Shown here piece after piece: positions 57,417-64,000 of a DNA stretch of 64,000 nucleotides. Origin of the DNA: Burkholderiales bacterium. GTDB taxonomy: Bacteria; Pseudomonadota; Gammaproteobacteria; Burkholderiales; Burkholderiaceae_C. The stretch lies in contig JAFKGD010000007.1 of the NCBI GenBank assembly GCA_017307855.1, positions 186,001 through 250,000 on the forward strand, given 5' to 3'. The position numbers and the translations under genes were made by a program. Every line of letters starts with the position of its first letter. Position 1 is the first letter of the stretch. The notes beneath the pieces were generated by a model, which saw only the letters and a list, made by a program, of their open reading frames with translations, had not been told where the DNA came from and made no database searches.

Positions 57417-57451
57417 ATAGCAAGCCGCCGTCTGGGCCCGGCGGCGCGTGC

Positions 57452-57901
57452 TCAGGCCTCCACGAGATCGAAGCCGGTCGTGATCTCGGCCGTCTTGGCC
57501 AGCATGATGCTGGCCGAGCAGTACTTCTCGTGGCTCATCGCGATGGCGCGTTCCACGGCTGCTGCTGGAATCCCGCGGCCCGTCACGGTGAACTGCATGT
57601 GGATTCGCGTAAACACCTTGGGGTCGGTCTCGGCCCGCTCGCTGGAGAGCTTGACACTGCAACCCCGCACGTCATGACGCCCGCGTTTGAGGATCAGCAC
57701 GACGTCGTACGCCGTGCAGCCGCCCGTGCCGGCCAGCACGGTCTCCATCGGGCGCGGCGCCAGGTTCTGTCCGCCGTTTTCCGGCTTGGCGGTATCGGGG
57801 GCACCATCCATCACAAGGACATGGCCGCTGCCGGTCTCGGCCACAAAACCCATGCTCGAACGCGCGCCCGTTGCCCCTGTCCAGCTCACCGTACATTCCA
57901 T
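57452..57901 (-). CDS. OsmC-family peroxidase-like protein
   Basis: OsmC/Ohr-family proteins reduce organic hydroperoxides using two cysteines. The 149-residue product (ATG 57901, MECTVSWTGATG, or ATG 57916) has both expected cysteines: GTGGCTAYDVVLIL (about residue 60) and EKYCSASIML (about residue 128). It resembles the YhfA-like OsmC subgroup found near coq7 in this order. It ends 35 bp after coq7, convergently. Confidence 0.9.
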   Translation of the reverse strand: MECTVSWTGATGARSSMGFVAETGSGHVLVMDGAPDTAKPENGGQNLAPRPMETVLAGTGGCTAYDVVLILKRGRHDVRGCSVKLSSERAETDPKVFTRIHMQFTVTGRGIPAAAVERAIAMSHEKYCSASIMLAKTAEITTGFDLVEA

Positions 57902-57991
57902 CTTCGAATACCTCATTCATCAGCCAAGTTGCGAATTGCCGACAAAAAGACGGATTCGCCAAATTCGTCTCACTTTGAGACGCTCTACATG

Positions 57992-58020
57992 TTGCGACGC
58001 AACAATCTTGCGCATACACT
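57992..58020 (+). promoter_or_regulatory. Promoter of the candidate small RNA
   Basis: TTGCGA at 57992-57997 and TACACT at 58015-58020 are separated by an optimal 17 bp. Transcription would start near 58026-58028, exactly at the first hairpin of the candidate RNA. Confidence 0.6.
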
Positions 58021-58026
58021 GCAGTC

Positions 58027-58115
58027 ATGCGTGCCGAAAGGCATGCGCCAATTGTCTCCTCCACCCTCCTCCTTTGGTGGATTTAGCCCCGAGTCGCAAG
58101 ACTCGGGGCTTTTTT
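58027..58115 (+). ncRNA. Candidate small RNA with anti-Shine-Dalgarno hairpin loop
   Basis: About 90 nt lies between the OsmC and recombinase genes and has every part of a small RNA gene. A 5' hairpin GCGTGCC-GAAA-GGCATGC (58029-58046) has a GAAA tetraloop. A single-stranded segment AATTGTCTCCT follows. A second hairpin TCCACC/GGTGGA (58060-58081) exposes CTCCTCCTTT, complementary to the Shine-Dalgarno sequence. A strong terminator comes last (11-bp stem AGCCCCGAGTC/GACTCGGGGCT, 58085-58110, then T5). A good promoter is positioned upstream. The exposed CUCC motifs recall anti-Shine-Dalgarno regulatory RNAs known from Burkholderiales, but identity with a named family was not established. Confidence 0.7.
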
Positions 58116-58134
58116 CTTTGTGCGGGCCGCCGCC

Positions 58135-59409
58135 TCACCGGGCAGGCGGGCCGCGGCGGCTCTGCAGCATGCCCACGTTCATCTCCCCGTGCAACGTGGA
58201 GGCGTAGAAGGTTTCGATCATGTCCACCGACGTCCGGGCGTTGCGCGCGAGCGTGAGCATGTCGATTCCCTGGCCATAAAGGAGCCTGAACGTGATCGAT
58301 GTATGCCGCAGGCAATAGAGCGTGCGTGACTTGCCGTGCGTGTCGACCAGCGGCACGCCGGATTCGCGCAGCACCCACTTGAGCCAGAAATTCAGGATGG
58401 CAAGCGCGTGCGTCCGATCGCGCTCCACCGGCAGGAAGAGGTAGTCATCCGGCCCGCCGCCGCCATTGGCCCTGGCATGGGCCAGCAAGGCTTCGTACAA
58501 GCGCACGGCGGGGCGCAGTGTGACGATGGGTTTGTCGTGCTTCTTGGTGGTGGGAAGGTTCAGCCGCAGGTAGACGCGGCTGCCGCGCACGATCTCCACG
58601 TGCTTGTGCTGGATGCACTTGATGTCGCTGGGTCTCACGAAGCTGTTGACCATGAATCCGATCACCCAGTACAGGTCGGGCGGCAGCGTCCGGTAGCGCG
58701 CCGTCACCCAGAAACGTTCGCGCTTGCCCGCCCCCTGCTTGATGCTGGGCGCCTCGGCCTGCTCGCGCCACAGACGCCGCGCCGTGCGCAGCATGCGTCC
58801 GTATTGATCCACCGTGAATGTGGAACGCGGCTGGCTGGTGATCGCCACACGGGGAATCTCGGGAATCTCCGTGATCCACTTGCGCGAGAGCGCGAGCTTC
58901 ATCGCCTTGCGCAGGATCACCAGATACTGCGAAATGGTGGTGGATGACGCCTCCTGGTCTCCCATGCGCTCCATGAATGCCTCGATGTGTTCCGGCCCCA
59001 CGTCGTCGACCGGCAGGTGACCGAAGACCGGCAGCAGATGCGCATCGAGCCGGTTACGCATGATCTGCACCGATTCCGGACTCAGTGCACCGCGCCGCGC
59101 GCGGTCGGCCTCCAGCGACAAGAGTTTGGCCGCCACGTCTGAAAACAGCGGAGCTGCCACGGGCAGCAACGCCAGCGGGGCGCGCACGTGAGCGCCCGCC
59201 TCCAGTAAATCCGAAGCCGACCTGCCGGCGCCGGCCATCAGGGCCTGCAGCAACTGCGGCCCCACCACGTAGAACAGCGGGCGATTCTGATCCAGCACGG
59301 CTACCGGCTGACCGGCGACCGCCGCCAACAAATCCGGCGGCGGCGCCTGAAGGTCGGCCAGAGAGACAGTGTAGTTTGTCAGCATCTTCTGCATGACGGA
59401 TTTGAACAC
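58135..59409 (-). CDS. Tyrosine recombinase with N-terminal Phd/YefM-like domain
   Basis: The 424-residue protein is a phage-integrase-type recombinase. The catalytic domain has Arg259 (NSFVRPSDI), Lys289/Lys290 (LPTTKKHDKP), Arg368 (LYCLRHTSI) and the nucleophile Tyr402 (SVDMIETFYAS). The usual first His of HxxR is Tyr365, and the second His/Trp position appears as Asn390, as in the TSV-x-MIE-xx-Y integrase subgroup. A SAM-like core-binding domain spans about 85-180. Residues about 10-60 (YTVSLADL..., PVAVLDQNRPLFYVV) look like a Phd/YefM antitoxin DNA-binding domain. The start is GTG 59409, or ATG 59394 or 59385. It lies 48 bp from a start-less porin. Confidence 0.88.
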   Translation of the reverse strand: MFKSVMQKMLTNYTVSLADLQAPPPDLLAAVAGQPVAVLDQNRPLFYVVGPQLLQALMAGAGRSASDLLEAGAHVRAPLALLPVAAPLFSDVAAKLLSLEADRARRGALSPESVQIMRNRLDAHLLPVFGHLPVDDVGPEHIEAFMERMGDQEASSTTISQYLVILRKAMKLALSRKWITEIPEIPRVAITSQPRSTFTVDQYGRMLRTARRLWREQAEAPSIKQGAGKRERFWVTARYRTLPPDLYWVIGFMVNSFVRPSDIKCIQHKHVEIVRGSRVYLRLNLPTTKKHDKPIVTLRPAVRLYEALLAHARANGGGGPDDYLFLPVERDRTHALAILNFWLKWVLRESGVPLVDTHGKSRTLYCLRHTSITFRLLYGQGIDMLTLARNARTSVDMIETFYASTLHGEMNVGMLQSRRGPPAR

Positions 59410-59420
59410 AAGTTCATGTT

Positions 59421-59433
59421 TTTGTTAAACAAA
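59421..59433. promoter_or_regulatory. 13-bp palindrome upstream of the recombinase gene
   Basis: TTTGTTAAACAAA is a perfect palindrome around a central A, located 12 bp before the recombinase GTG and 25 bp inside the porin-2 repeat. It could be an operator bound by the recombinase's Phd-like domain or a recombinase arm site. Both are inference. Confidence 0.45.
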
Positions 59434-59457
59434 GTCAATTTAAACATCTGATGCCCT

Positions 59458-59472
59458 CTAGTTGCTCTGGCT
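59458..59472 (+). repeat. 15-bp inverted repeat, porin-2 copy
   Basis: CTAGTTGCTCTGGCT here is identical to codons 5-9 of the porin at 55510-56496 but in the opposite orientation, about 3 kb away. It marks exactly where homology of the second porin begins. The bases to its left are unrelated to a porin start. Confidence 0.6.
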
Positions 59473-60579
59473 ACACTGTCCATTTTCGGAGCAGCCCAAG
59501 CCCAGTCCAGCGTCAGTCTGTACGGCGTTGCAGACGCATTCTTCGCCTCGTCAAAGACTGCGGCAGTCGACGCTGTAGGTACCGACTTGGTCGGATCGAA
59601 TGCACGTCAAACCAGAATCGACTCTGGCGGCCTGTCGGGCAGCCGCTTCGGGCTGGATGTGAAGGAAGATCTGGGCGGAGGGATGCGTGCTTTCGCGAAG
59701 ATCGAAAACGGATTCAACATTGACAATGGCACGGCCGCGCAAAACGGCCTCCTATTCGGCCGCCAGGCTTATGTCGGGCTCGGTGGCGGATTCGGCTCCG
59801 TGCAGATGGGCCGCAATTACAGTCCTTACTTCAGCACGCTGGTCGGCGTGGCCAGCGCGCAGGGCGCGACCTTGTTCGACGCGACCAACGGCGCCACGCT
59901 GGGAGGTGCTGACGTGCTGGCGACTGCCGCCTATCTCGATGCGACCTCTCCAACTGCCGCCCAGGCAACCGCTGCAGCTACGGCGCTCAACAAGATCACC
60001 AATCGCTTTGGTGCCTGGACTGGCTACACGCCCCGGATCAACAACAGCATCCGCTTCGATTCCGCGGACATCGGTGGGCTGAAAGTGGCGGCCATCTATG
60101 GTCTGGGTGAGAACAAGGTCGTCTCCAACGCCGGTAGCGTAAGCGCCACGCGCACCGTCGGCCTGAGCGCCAGCTACACGACCGGCCCGCTGTCACTGGG
60201 CTTCGCAATGCAGAGCGAGCAGCTACTCAAGAGCGCCACGGACACCCTGAAGCTGGACAACGCCCTGCTGGGTGGTTCTTATGATTTCGGCGCTGCCCAG
60301 CTGTTCGCCTCCTACAACCGTGCGAAATACTCCGGCCTTGATGCGGCGAAAGAGTTCGCCATCGGCACCAAGATCCCGATGGGCCCGCTGGCCTTCATTG
60401 CCCAGTATGGCCAATCCAAGAGCGACGACCTTGGCAAGAGCAAGTCCCTGGGCCTCGAACTCCAGTACTCGCTTTCCAAGCGCACGACAACCTATGCGGC
60501 ATACAACTCGACGAAGCTGTATGACGGGCTCGTTCCGACCAATTCGATCTTGGCTGCGGGCATTCGCCACACGTTCTGA
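59458..60579 (+). pseudogene. Porin gene lacking its start codon (silent cassette or disrupted gene)
   Basis: The frame from 59458 to the stop at 60579 (373 residues) encodes a full Omp32-type porin from the fifth signal-peptide residue onward. LVALATLSIFGAAQAQ is followed by SSVSLYGVADAFF, GGLSGSRFGLDVKEDLGGG, FGRQAYVGLGGGFGSVQMGRNYSPYF and the terminal Phe of LAAGIRHTF. The ATG and the first Lys-Lys residues are missing. In frame upstream come CCT, TGC and a TGA stop at 59449-59451. The first in-frame TTG (59587) would remove the whole signal peptide. The body has no frameshift or stop. Its own terminator follows. Either it is a silent cassette or it was recently beheaded. Confidence 0.85.
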
Positions 60580-60603
60580 ACGGAACATTCTGCTGAATTG
60601 AGC

Positions 60604-60637
60604 AAGAGCCACCGACCTTCGGGTCGGTGGCTCTTTT
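60604..60637 (+). terminator. Rho-independent terminator after the second porin
   Basis: A perfect 14-bp stem AAGAGCCACCGACC/GGTCGGTGGCTCTT with a TTCG tetraloop and a short T-run lies 25 bp after the porin stop. It isolates the porin from ilvA. Confidence 0.9.
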
Positions 60638-60661
60638 CATGGCCGGTATCATCTGTGCGCC

Positions 60662-62206
60662 ATGCCTCGCCCGCTCAAACCCGCCGACTACCTCAAGAAA
60701 ATCCTTACGGCCCGCGTCTACGACGTGGCCCATGAAACCCCGCTCGAACACGCGAAGAACCTCAGCCGCAGGCTGCACAATAAAGTGCTGCTCAAGCGCG
60801 AGGACACGCAACCGGTGTTCAGCTTCAAGCTGCGCGGTGCCTACAACAAGATGGCACACCTCTCTGCGGCACAACTCAAGAAGGGCGTGATCTGCGCCTC
60901 GGCCGGCAACCACGCCCAGGGCGTGGCGCTGGGTGCGCACAAGCTGGGCACGCGGGCCGTCATCGTGATGCCGACCACCACTCCGCAAGTCAAGATCGAC
61001 GCCGTGAAGGCGCTTGGTGGCGAGGTCGTCCTGCATGGCGACAGCTATTCCGACGCCTACACGCATGCGGCGGAAATCGAGAAGAAGCAGGGCCTGACTT
61101 TCGTTCACCCGTTCGACGATCCGGACGTGATTGCGGGTCAGGGCACCATCGCCATGGAGATCCTGCGCCAGCACCAGGGACCGCTCGATGCCGTGTTCGT
61201 CGCCATCGGTGGCGGCGGACTGATCTCGGGCGTGGCCAATTACATCAAGGCCGTGCGGCCCGAGATCAAGGTGATCGGCGTGCAGATGAGCGACTCCGAC
61301 GCCATGGCCCGGTCGGTGGAGGCAAAGAAGCGTGTCACGCTGCCCGACGTGGGCCTGTTCTCCGACGGCACGGCCGTCAAGCTCGTGGGTGAGGAAACCT
61401 TCCGCATCGCGCGCGGCCTGGTCGATGGGTACATCCGCGTGGACACCGACGCCGTGTGCGCCGCGATCAAGGATGTGTTCGTCGACACGCGCAGCATCGT
61501 CGAGCCTTCGGGCGCGCTGGCGGTGGCGGCCATCAAGCAGTACGTGGCCACGCACAAGACCAAGGGCGAAACCTACGCCGCCATCCTGTGCGGCGCTAAC
61601 ATGAACTTCGACCGGCTGCGCTTCGTGGCCGAGCGGGCCGAGGTGGGCGAGGAGCGCGAGGCGCTGTTCGCCGTCACCATTCCCGAAGAGCGCGGCAGCT
61701 TCCGCCGGTTCTGCGAACTGGTGGGGGCCCTGCCCGGCGGCCAGCGCAATGTGACCGAGTTCAACTACCGCATCAGCGACTCGCAGAAGGCGCACGTCTT
61801 CGTGGGCCTCACGACGACGGCGCGCGGCGAGTCGCAGAAGATCGCCGCCAACTTCAACCGCCACGGCTTCGAGACGCTCGACCTCACGCACGACGAGCTG
61901 GCCAAGGAACACATCCGTCACATGGTGGGCGGCCATTCGCAACTGGCACGCGACGAGCGCCTGCTGCGCTTCGTGTTCCCCGAGCGGCCGGGCGCGCTGA
62001 TGAAGTTCCTCTCGCTGATGAAGCCCAACTGGAACATCAGCCTGTTCCACTACCGCAACCAGGGCGCCGACTACGGCCGCATCCTCGTGGGCCTGCAGGT
62101 GCCGGCGGCCGAGGAAAAGGCCTTCGCACGGTTCCTCGACACGTTGGGCTACCCGTACATCGAGGAAACCCACAACCCGGTCTACCGCCTGTTCCTGCAG
62201 GCCTGA
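60662..62206 (+). CDS. ilvA: IlvA, biosynthetic threonine ammonia-lyase
   Basis: IlvA converts threonine to 2-oxobutanoate, the first step of isoleucine synthesis, and is feedback-inhibited by isoleucine. The 514-residue length equals the classic biosynthetic enzyme. The PLP lysine is Lys56 in FSFKLRGAYNKM, with SAGNHAQGVALGAHKLG and the glycine-rich phosphate loop AIGGGGLISGVANY. Two ACT-like regulatory domains lie after about residue 330 (EERGSFRRFCELVG; PERPGALMKFLSLM). It is followed after 24 bp by a 5'-nucleotidase gene, probably co-transcribed. Confidence 0.97.
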   Translation: MPRPLKPADYLKKILTARVYDVAHETPLEHAKNLSRRLHNKVLLKREDTQPVFSFKLRGAYNKMAHLSAAQLKKGVICASAGNHAQGVALGAHKLGTRAVIVMPTTTPQVKIDAVKALGGEVVLHGDSYSDAYTHAAEIEKKQGLTFVHPFDDPDVIAGQGTIAMEILRQHQGPLDAVFVAIGGGGLISGVANYIKAVRPEIKVIGVQMSDSDAMARSVEAKKRVTLPDVGLFSDGTAVKLVGEETFRIARGLVDGYIRVDTDAVCAAIKDVFVDTRSIVEPSGALAVAAIKQYVATHKTKGETYAAILCGANMNFDRLRFVAERAEVGEEREALFAVTIPEERGSFRRFCELVGALPGGQRNVTEFNYRISDSQKAHVFVGLTTTARGESQKIAANFNRHGFETLDLTHDELAKEHIRHMVGGHSQLARDERLLRFVFPERPGALMKFLSLMKPNWNISLFHYRNQGADYGRILVGLQVPAAEEKAFARFLDTLGYPYIEETHNPVYRLFLQA

Positions 62207-62230
62207 GCGGGCAAACCACACGGCACGACC

Positions 62231-63133
62231 ATGGGCGCATCCCTCGAAGGCAAGCTGGTCGTCGCGATCTCTTCGCGCGCATTGTTCGATTTCGAAGAAG
62301 AGAACCGCATCTGGGAAGCCGGTGACGAGGCGGCCTACATGCGTCACCAGCTCGACCGCCTGACCCAGCCGGCGCGCCCCGGCATCGCGTTCCCGCTGGT
62401 CAAGAAGCTGATGGCGTTCAACACCGCCGACACACAGCGCGTGGAGGTGGTCATGCTCTCGCGCAACGACCCCGCCAGCGGCATGCGCGTCTTCGCGTCG
62501 GCACGCACGGCGGGGCTGCACATCGAACGCGGCGTGTTCACGCGCGGGCGCGATCCGTTTGGCTACCTGCGTCCGCTGGGCGCGCATCTTTTTCTCTCGG
62601 CCAACGAGGCCGATGTGCGGCAGGCGCTGTCGATCGGCTTCCCGGCCGCGCGCGTGATGACCGACGCCACGCCGGCTGGCGACACCTATCCGCGCGAGGT
62701 GCGCATCGCCTTCGACGGCGACGCCGTGCTGTTCTCCGACGAAGCCGAGCGCGTGTACCAGGCGCAGGGCCTGGCGGCTTTCCAGGAACACGAAAGCAGC
62801 AAGGCCGCGCAGCCGCTGGCCGAAGGCCCGTTCAAGCCGTTGCTGGCCGCGCTGCACAAGCTGCAACAGCAGGCCGATGCCTCGGGCATGCGCATCCGCA
62901 CGGCGCTGGTCACCGCGCGATCGTCACCGGCACACGAACGCGCGATACGCACGCTGCTCGACTGGGGCGTGACGGTGGACGAGGCCATGTTCCTCGGCGG
63001 GCTCGACAAGGGTTTCTTCCTGCGCGAGTTCGAACCCGACTTCTTCTTCGACGACCAGACAGGTCATGTGGCCTCGGCCGCGCGCCACGTGCCGGCCGGC
63101 CACGTGAGCTCGGGCATCTCCAATCCGGCCTGA
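62231..63133 (+). CDS. Cytosolic 5'-nucleotidase family protein
   Basis: The 300-residue product matches the 5'-nucleotidase family related to eukaryotic cN-I (PF06189), which dephosphorylates nucleoside monophosphates. Typical segments are LVVAISSRALFDFEEENRIWE (HAD-like motif I region), RVEVVMLSRNDPASGMRVF, HLFLSANEADVRQAL, VRIAFDGDAVLFSDEAERVY with the Asp-x-Asp-like FDGDAVLFSD, and FEPDFFFDDQTGHV at the end. There is no signal peptide. It lies 24 bp downstream of ilvA. Confidence 0.88.
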   Translation: MGASLEGKLVVAISSRALFDFEEENRIWEAGDEAAYMRHQLDRLTQPARPGIAFPLVKKLMAFNTADTQRVEVVMLSRNDPASGMRVFASARTAGLHIERGVFTRGRDPFGYLRPLGAHLFLSANEADVRQALSIGFPAARVMTDATPAGDTYPREVRIAFDGDAVLFSDEAERVYQAQGLAAFQEHESSKAAQPLAEGPFKPLLAALHKLQQQADASGMRIRTALVTARSSPAHERAIRTLLDWGVTVDEAMFLGGLDKGFFLREFEPDFFFDDQTGHVASAARHVPAGHVSSGISNPA

Positions 63134-63253
63134 CCATACCGCGGCAGCGGCGTCCCCTCGCCCTCGCCCGCGCTCTCGCCGTCTCAGCCCTGGCTAAGCT
63201 GCGCGGCCACCCCGGCGCTACGATGGCGCGAAGCACAACAATGGGGTCCCCAC

Positions 63254-64000
63254 ATGAGCACTGAAGGCAGGTTTCGCCAGGCCGCTGCCACGGCCCGCCG
63301 TGTCTGGGCGCTGGCCGCGCCGTACTTCCGGTCCGAAGAAAAGTGGAAGGCGCGCGGCCTGCTCGCCGCCATCATCCTGCTCAACCTCGCGGCCGTGTAC
63401 ATGCTGGTTCAGATCAACGACTGGTACCGCGTGTTCTACGACGCACTGGAAAAGCGCGACCAGCCCGTGTTCTGGGCGCAACTCGGGCGCTTCGCCTGGC
63501 TGGCCCTGATCTATGTGGTGATCGCGGTCTACCGCTTCTATCTCACGCAGATGCTGGAGCTGCGCTGGCGCCAATGGATGACGCGCGAATACCTGCAGCG
63601 CTGGCTGGCCGGCCAGGCGTTCTATCGCATGGAGCTCGCGCGCTTCACGCCCGGCCGCGAAGCCGCCGACAACCCCGACCAGCGTATCCAGGAAGACCTC
63701 AACCTGTTCACCACCTATTCGGTGAGCCTGTCGATGGGACTGCTCAACGCCGTGGTCACGCTGGCCAGCTTCGTCGGCATCCTGTGGTCGCTCTCGGGCG
63801 CTTTCGGCTTCGATTGGCGCGGCCAGCACTACACCATCAGCGGTTTCATGGTGTGGATGGCCGTGCTGTACTGCGTGGTGGGCAGCGTGCTGGCGCACTA
63901 CATCGGTCGTTCGCAGATCTGGCTGAATTTCCGCCAGCAGCGGCTGGAGGCCGACTTCCGCCACCACATGATCCGCGTGCGCGAATACAGCGAATCGATC
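63254..64000 (+). CDS. ABC exporter of the YddA/SbmA-like type (3' end outside window)
   Basis: The first 249 codons are present, from ATG 63254 (MSTEGRFRQAAATARRVWAL). They form the transmembrane part of the ABC_membrane_2 family, as in YddA and the peroxisomal-type half exporters. Membrane segments (LLAAIILLNLAAVYMLVQI, LALIYVVIAVYRFYLT) are followed by LRWRQWMTREYLQRWLAGQAFYRME and the family-specific NPDQRIQEDLNLFT. A C-terminal ATPase domain is expected beyond the window but cannot be confirmed. A SbmA-like permease without ATPase is the alternative. Confidence 0.85.
   Translation, partial: MSTEGRFRQAAATARRVWALAAPYFRSEEKWKARGLLAAIILLNLAAVYMLVQINDWYRVFYDALEKRDQPVFWAQLGRFAWLALIYVVIAVYRFYLTQMLELRWRQWMTREYLQRWLAGQAFYRMELARFTPGREAADNPDQRIQEDLNLFTTYSVSLSMGLLNAVVTLASFVGILWSLSGAFGFDWRGQHYTISGFMVWMAVLYCVVGSVLAHYIGRSQIWLNFRQQRLEADFRHHMIRVREYSESI

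Noticed and set aside
58112-59457. Recombinase gene as a simple one-gene insertion that split porin 2 locally
   Set aside because: The sequence left of the recombinase is the small-RNA terminator rather than a porin promoter and start, so the missing head is not adjacent. Inversion or a larger rearrangement is needed.
59451-59723. ATG at 59451 as the start of porin 2
   Set aside because: It is in a different reading frame from the porin, and its product has no porin features.
59587-60579. TTG at 59587 as a genuine start of porin 2
   Set aside because: It would lack the signal peptide and first strand that are clearly encoded upstream in the same frame, and it has no ribosome-binding site.

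Overview
The window is GC-rich, densely coded chromosomal DNA from a betaproteobacterium of the order Burkholderiales, most likely the family Comamonadaceae. This rests on gene content and order (pilMNOPQ divergent from mrcA; cyaY/lptM/lysA; msrPQ; System II cytochrome c biogenesis genes; orphan Bug-type receptors; an Omp32-type porin next to coq7 and an OsmC-family gene) and on GC-rich intergenic repeats typical of that group. No rRNA, tRNA, CRISPR array or insertion sequence was recognised.

Layout. 1-4651: type IV pilus assembly operon pilMNOPQ (pilQ runs off the left edge). 4919-10228: class A penicillin-binding protein, frataxin CyaY, lipoprotein LptM, lysine biosynthesis LysA and a metallo-beta-lactamase-fold diiron-type protein. 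10218-16280: methionine sulfoxide repair pair MsrPQ, cytochrome c assembly proteins CcsB and ResB, and a cytochrome c4. 16381-21195: EngB GTPase, an epoxide-hydrolase-like enzyme, MetK and two overlapping LpxL-type acyltransferases. 21202-34397: two LysR-controlled catabolic clusters. One holds DadA, an unusual HyuA-fragment/HyuB fusion, a Bug receptor and RidA. The other holds an FAH-family hydrolase, HyuA, HyuB, a small CGCG protein, a G3E GTPase and a Bug receptor. 35561-38547: an outer-membrane barrel and groES-groEL with a CIRCE operator. 38638-45610: a sugar-phosphate block (HAD phosphatase, pgi, tal, zwf, hexR) with a lipocalin and an apparent ABC-permease fragment inside it. 45722-54398: a dipeptide-type ABC transporter operon with two substrate-binding proteins and an M20 amidohydrolase. 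54581-64000: DUF3047 lipoprotein, porin, coq7, OsmC-family protein, a candidate small RNA, a tyrosine recombinase, a second porin without a start codon, ilvA, a 5'-nucleotidase and a partial ABC exporter.

The most unusual region is 55510-60579. A tyrosine recombinase whose N-terminus looks like a Phd/YefM antitoxin DNA-binding domain sits immediately upstream of a porin gene that is intact from its signal peptide to its stop codon but has no start codon. The point where that porin loses its head is a 15-bp sequence that recurs, inverted and in the same codon phase, just after the start codon of the expressed-looking porin 3 kb away. Recombination between the two copies would move the promoter and start codon from one porin to the other. 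I infer a possible phase-variable porin switch. The alternative is a relic integration into a porin gene. Between them lies a strong small-RNA candidate (promoter, hairpin with an anti-Shine-Dalgarno loop, terminator).

Coordinates of start codons were chosen by family length, ribosome-binding sites and overlap with neighbours. Family names come from sequence recognition without database searches.
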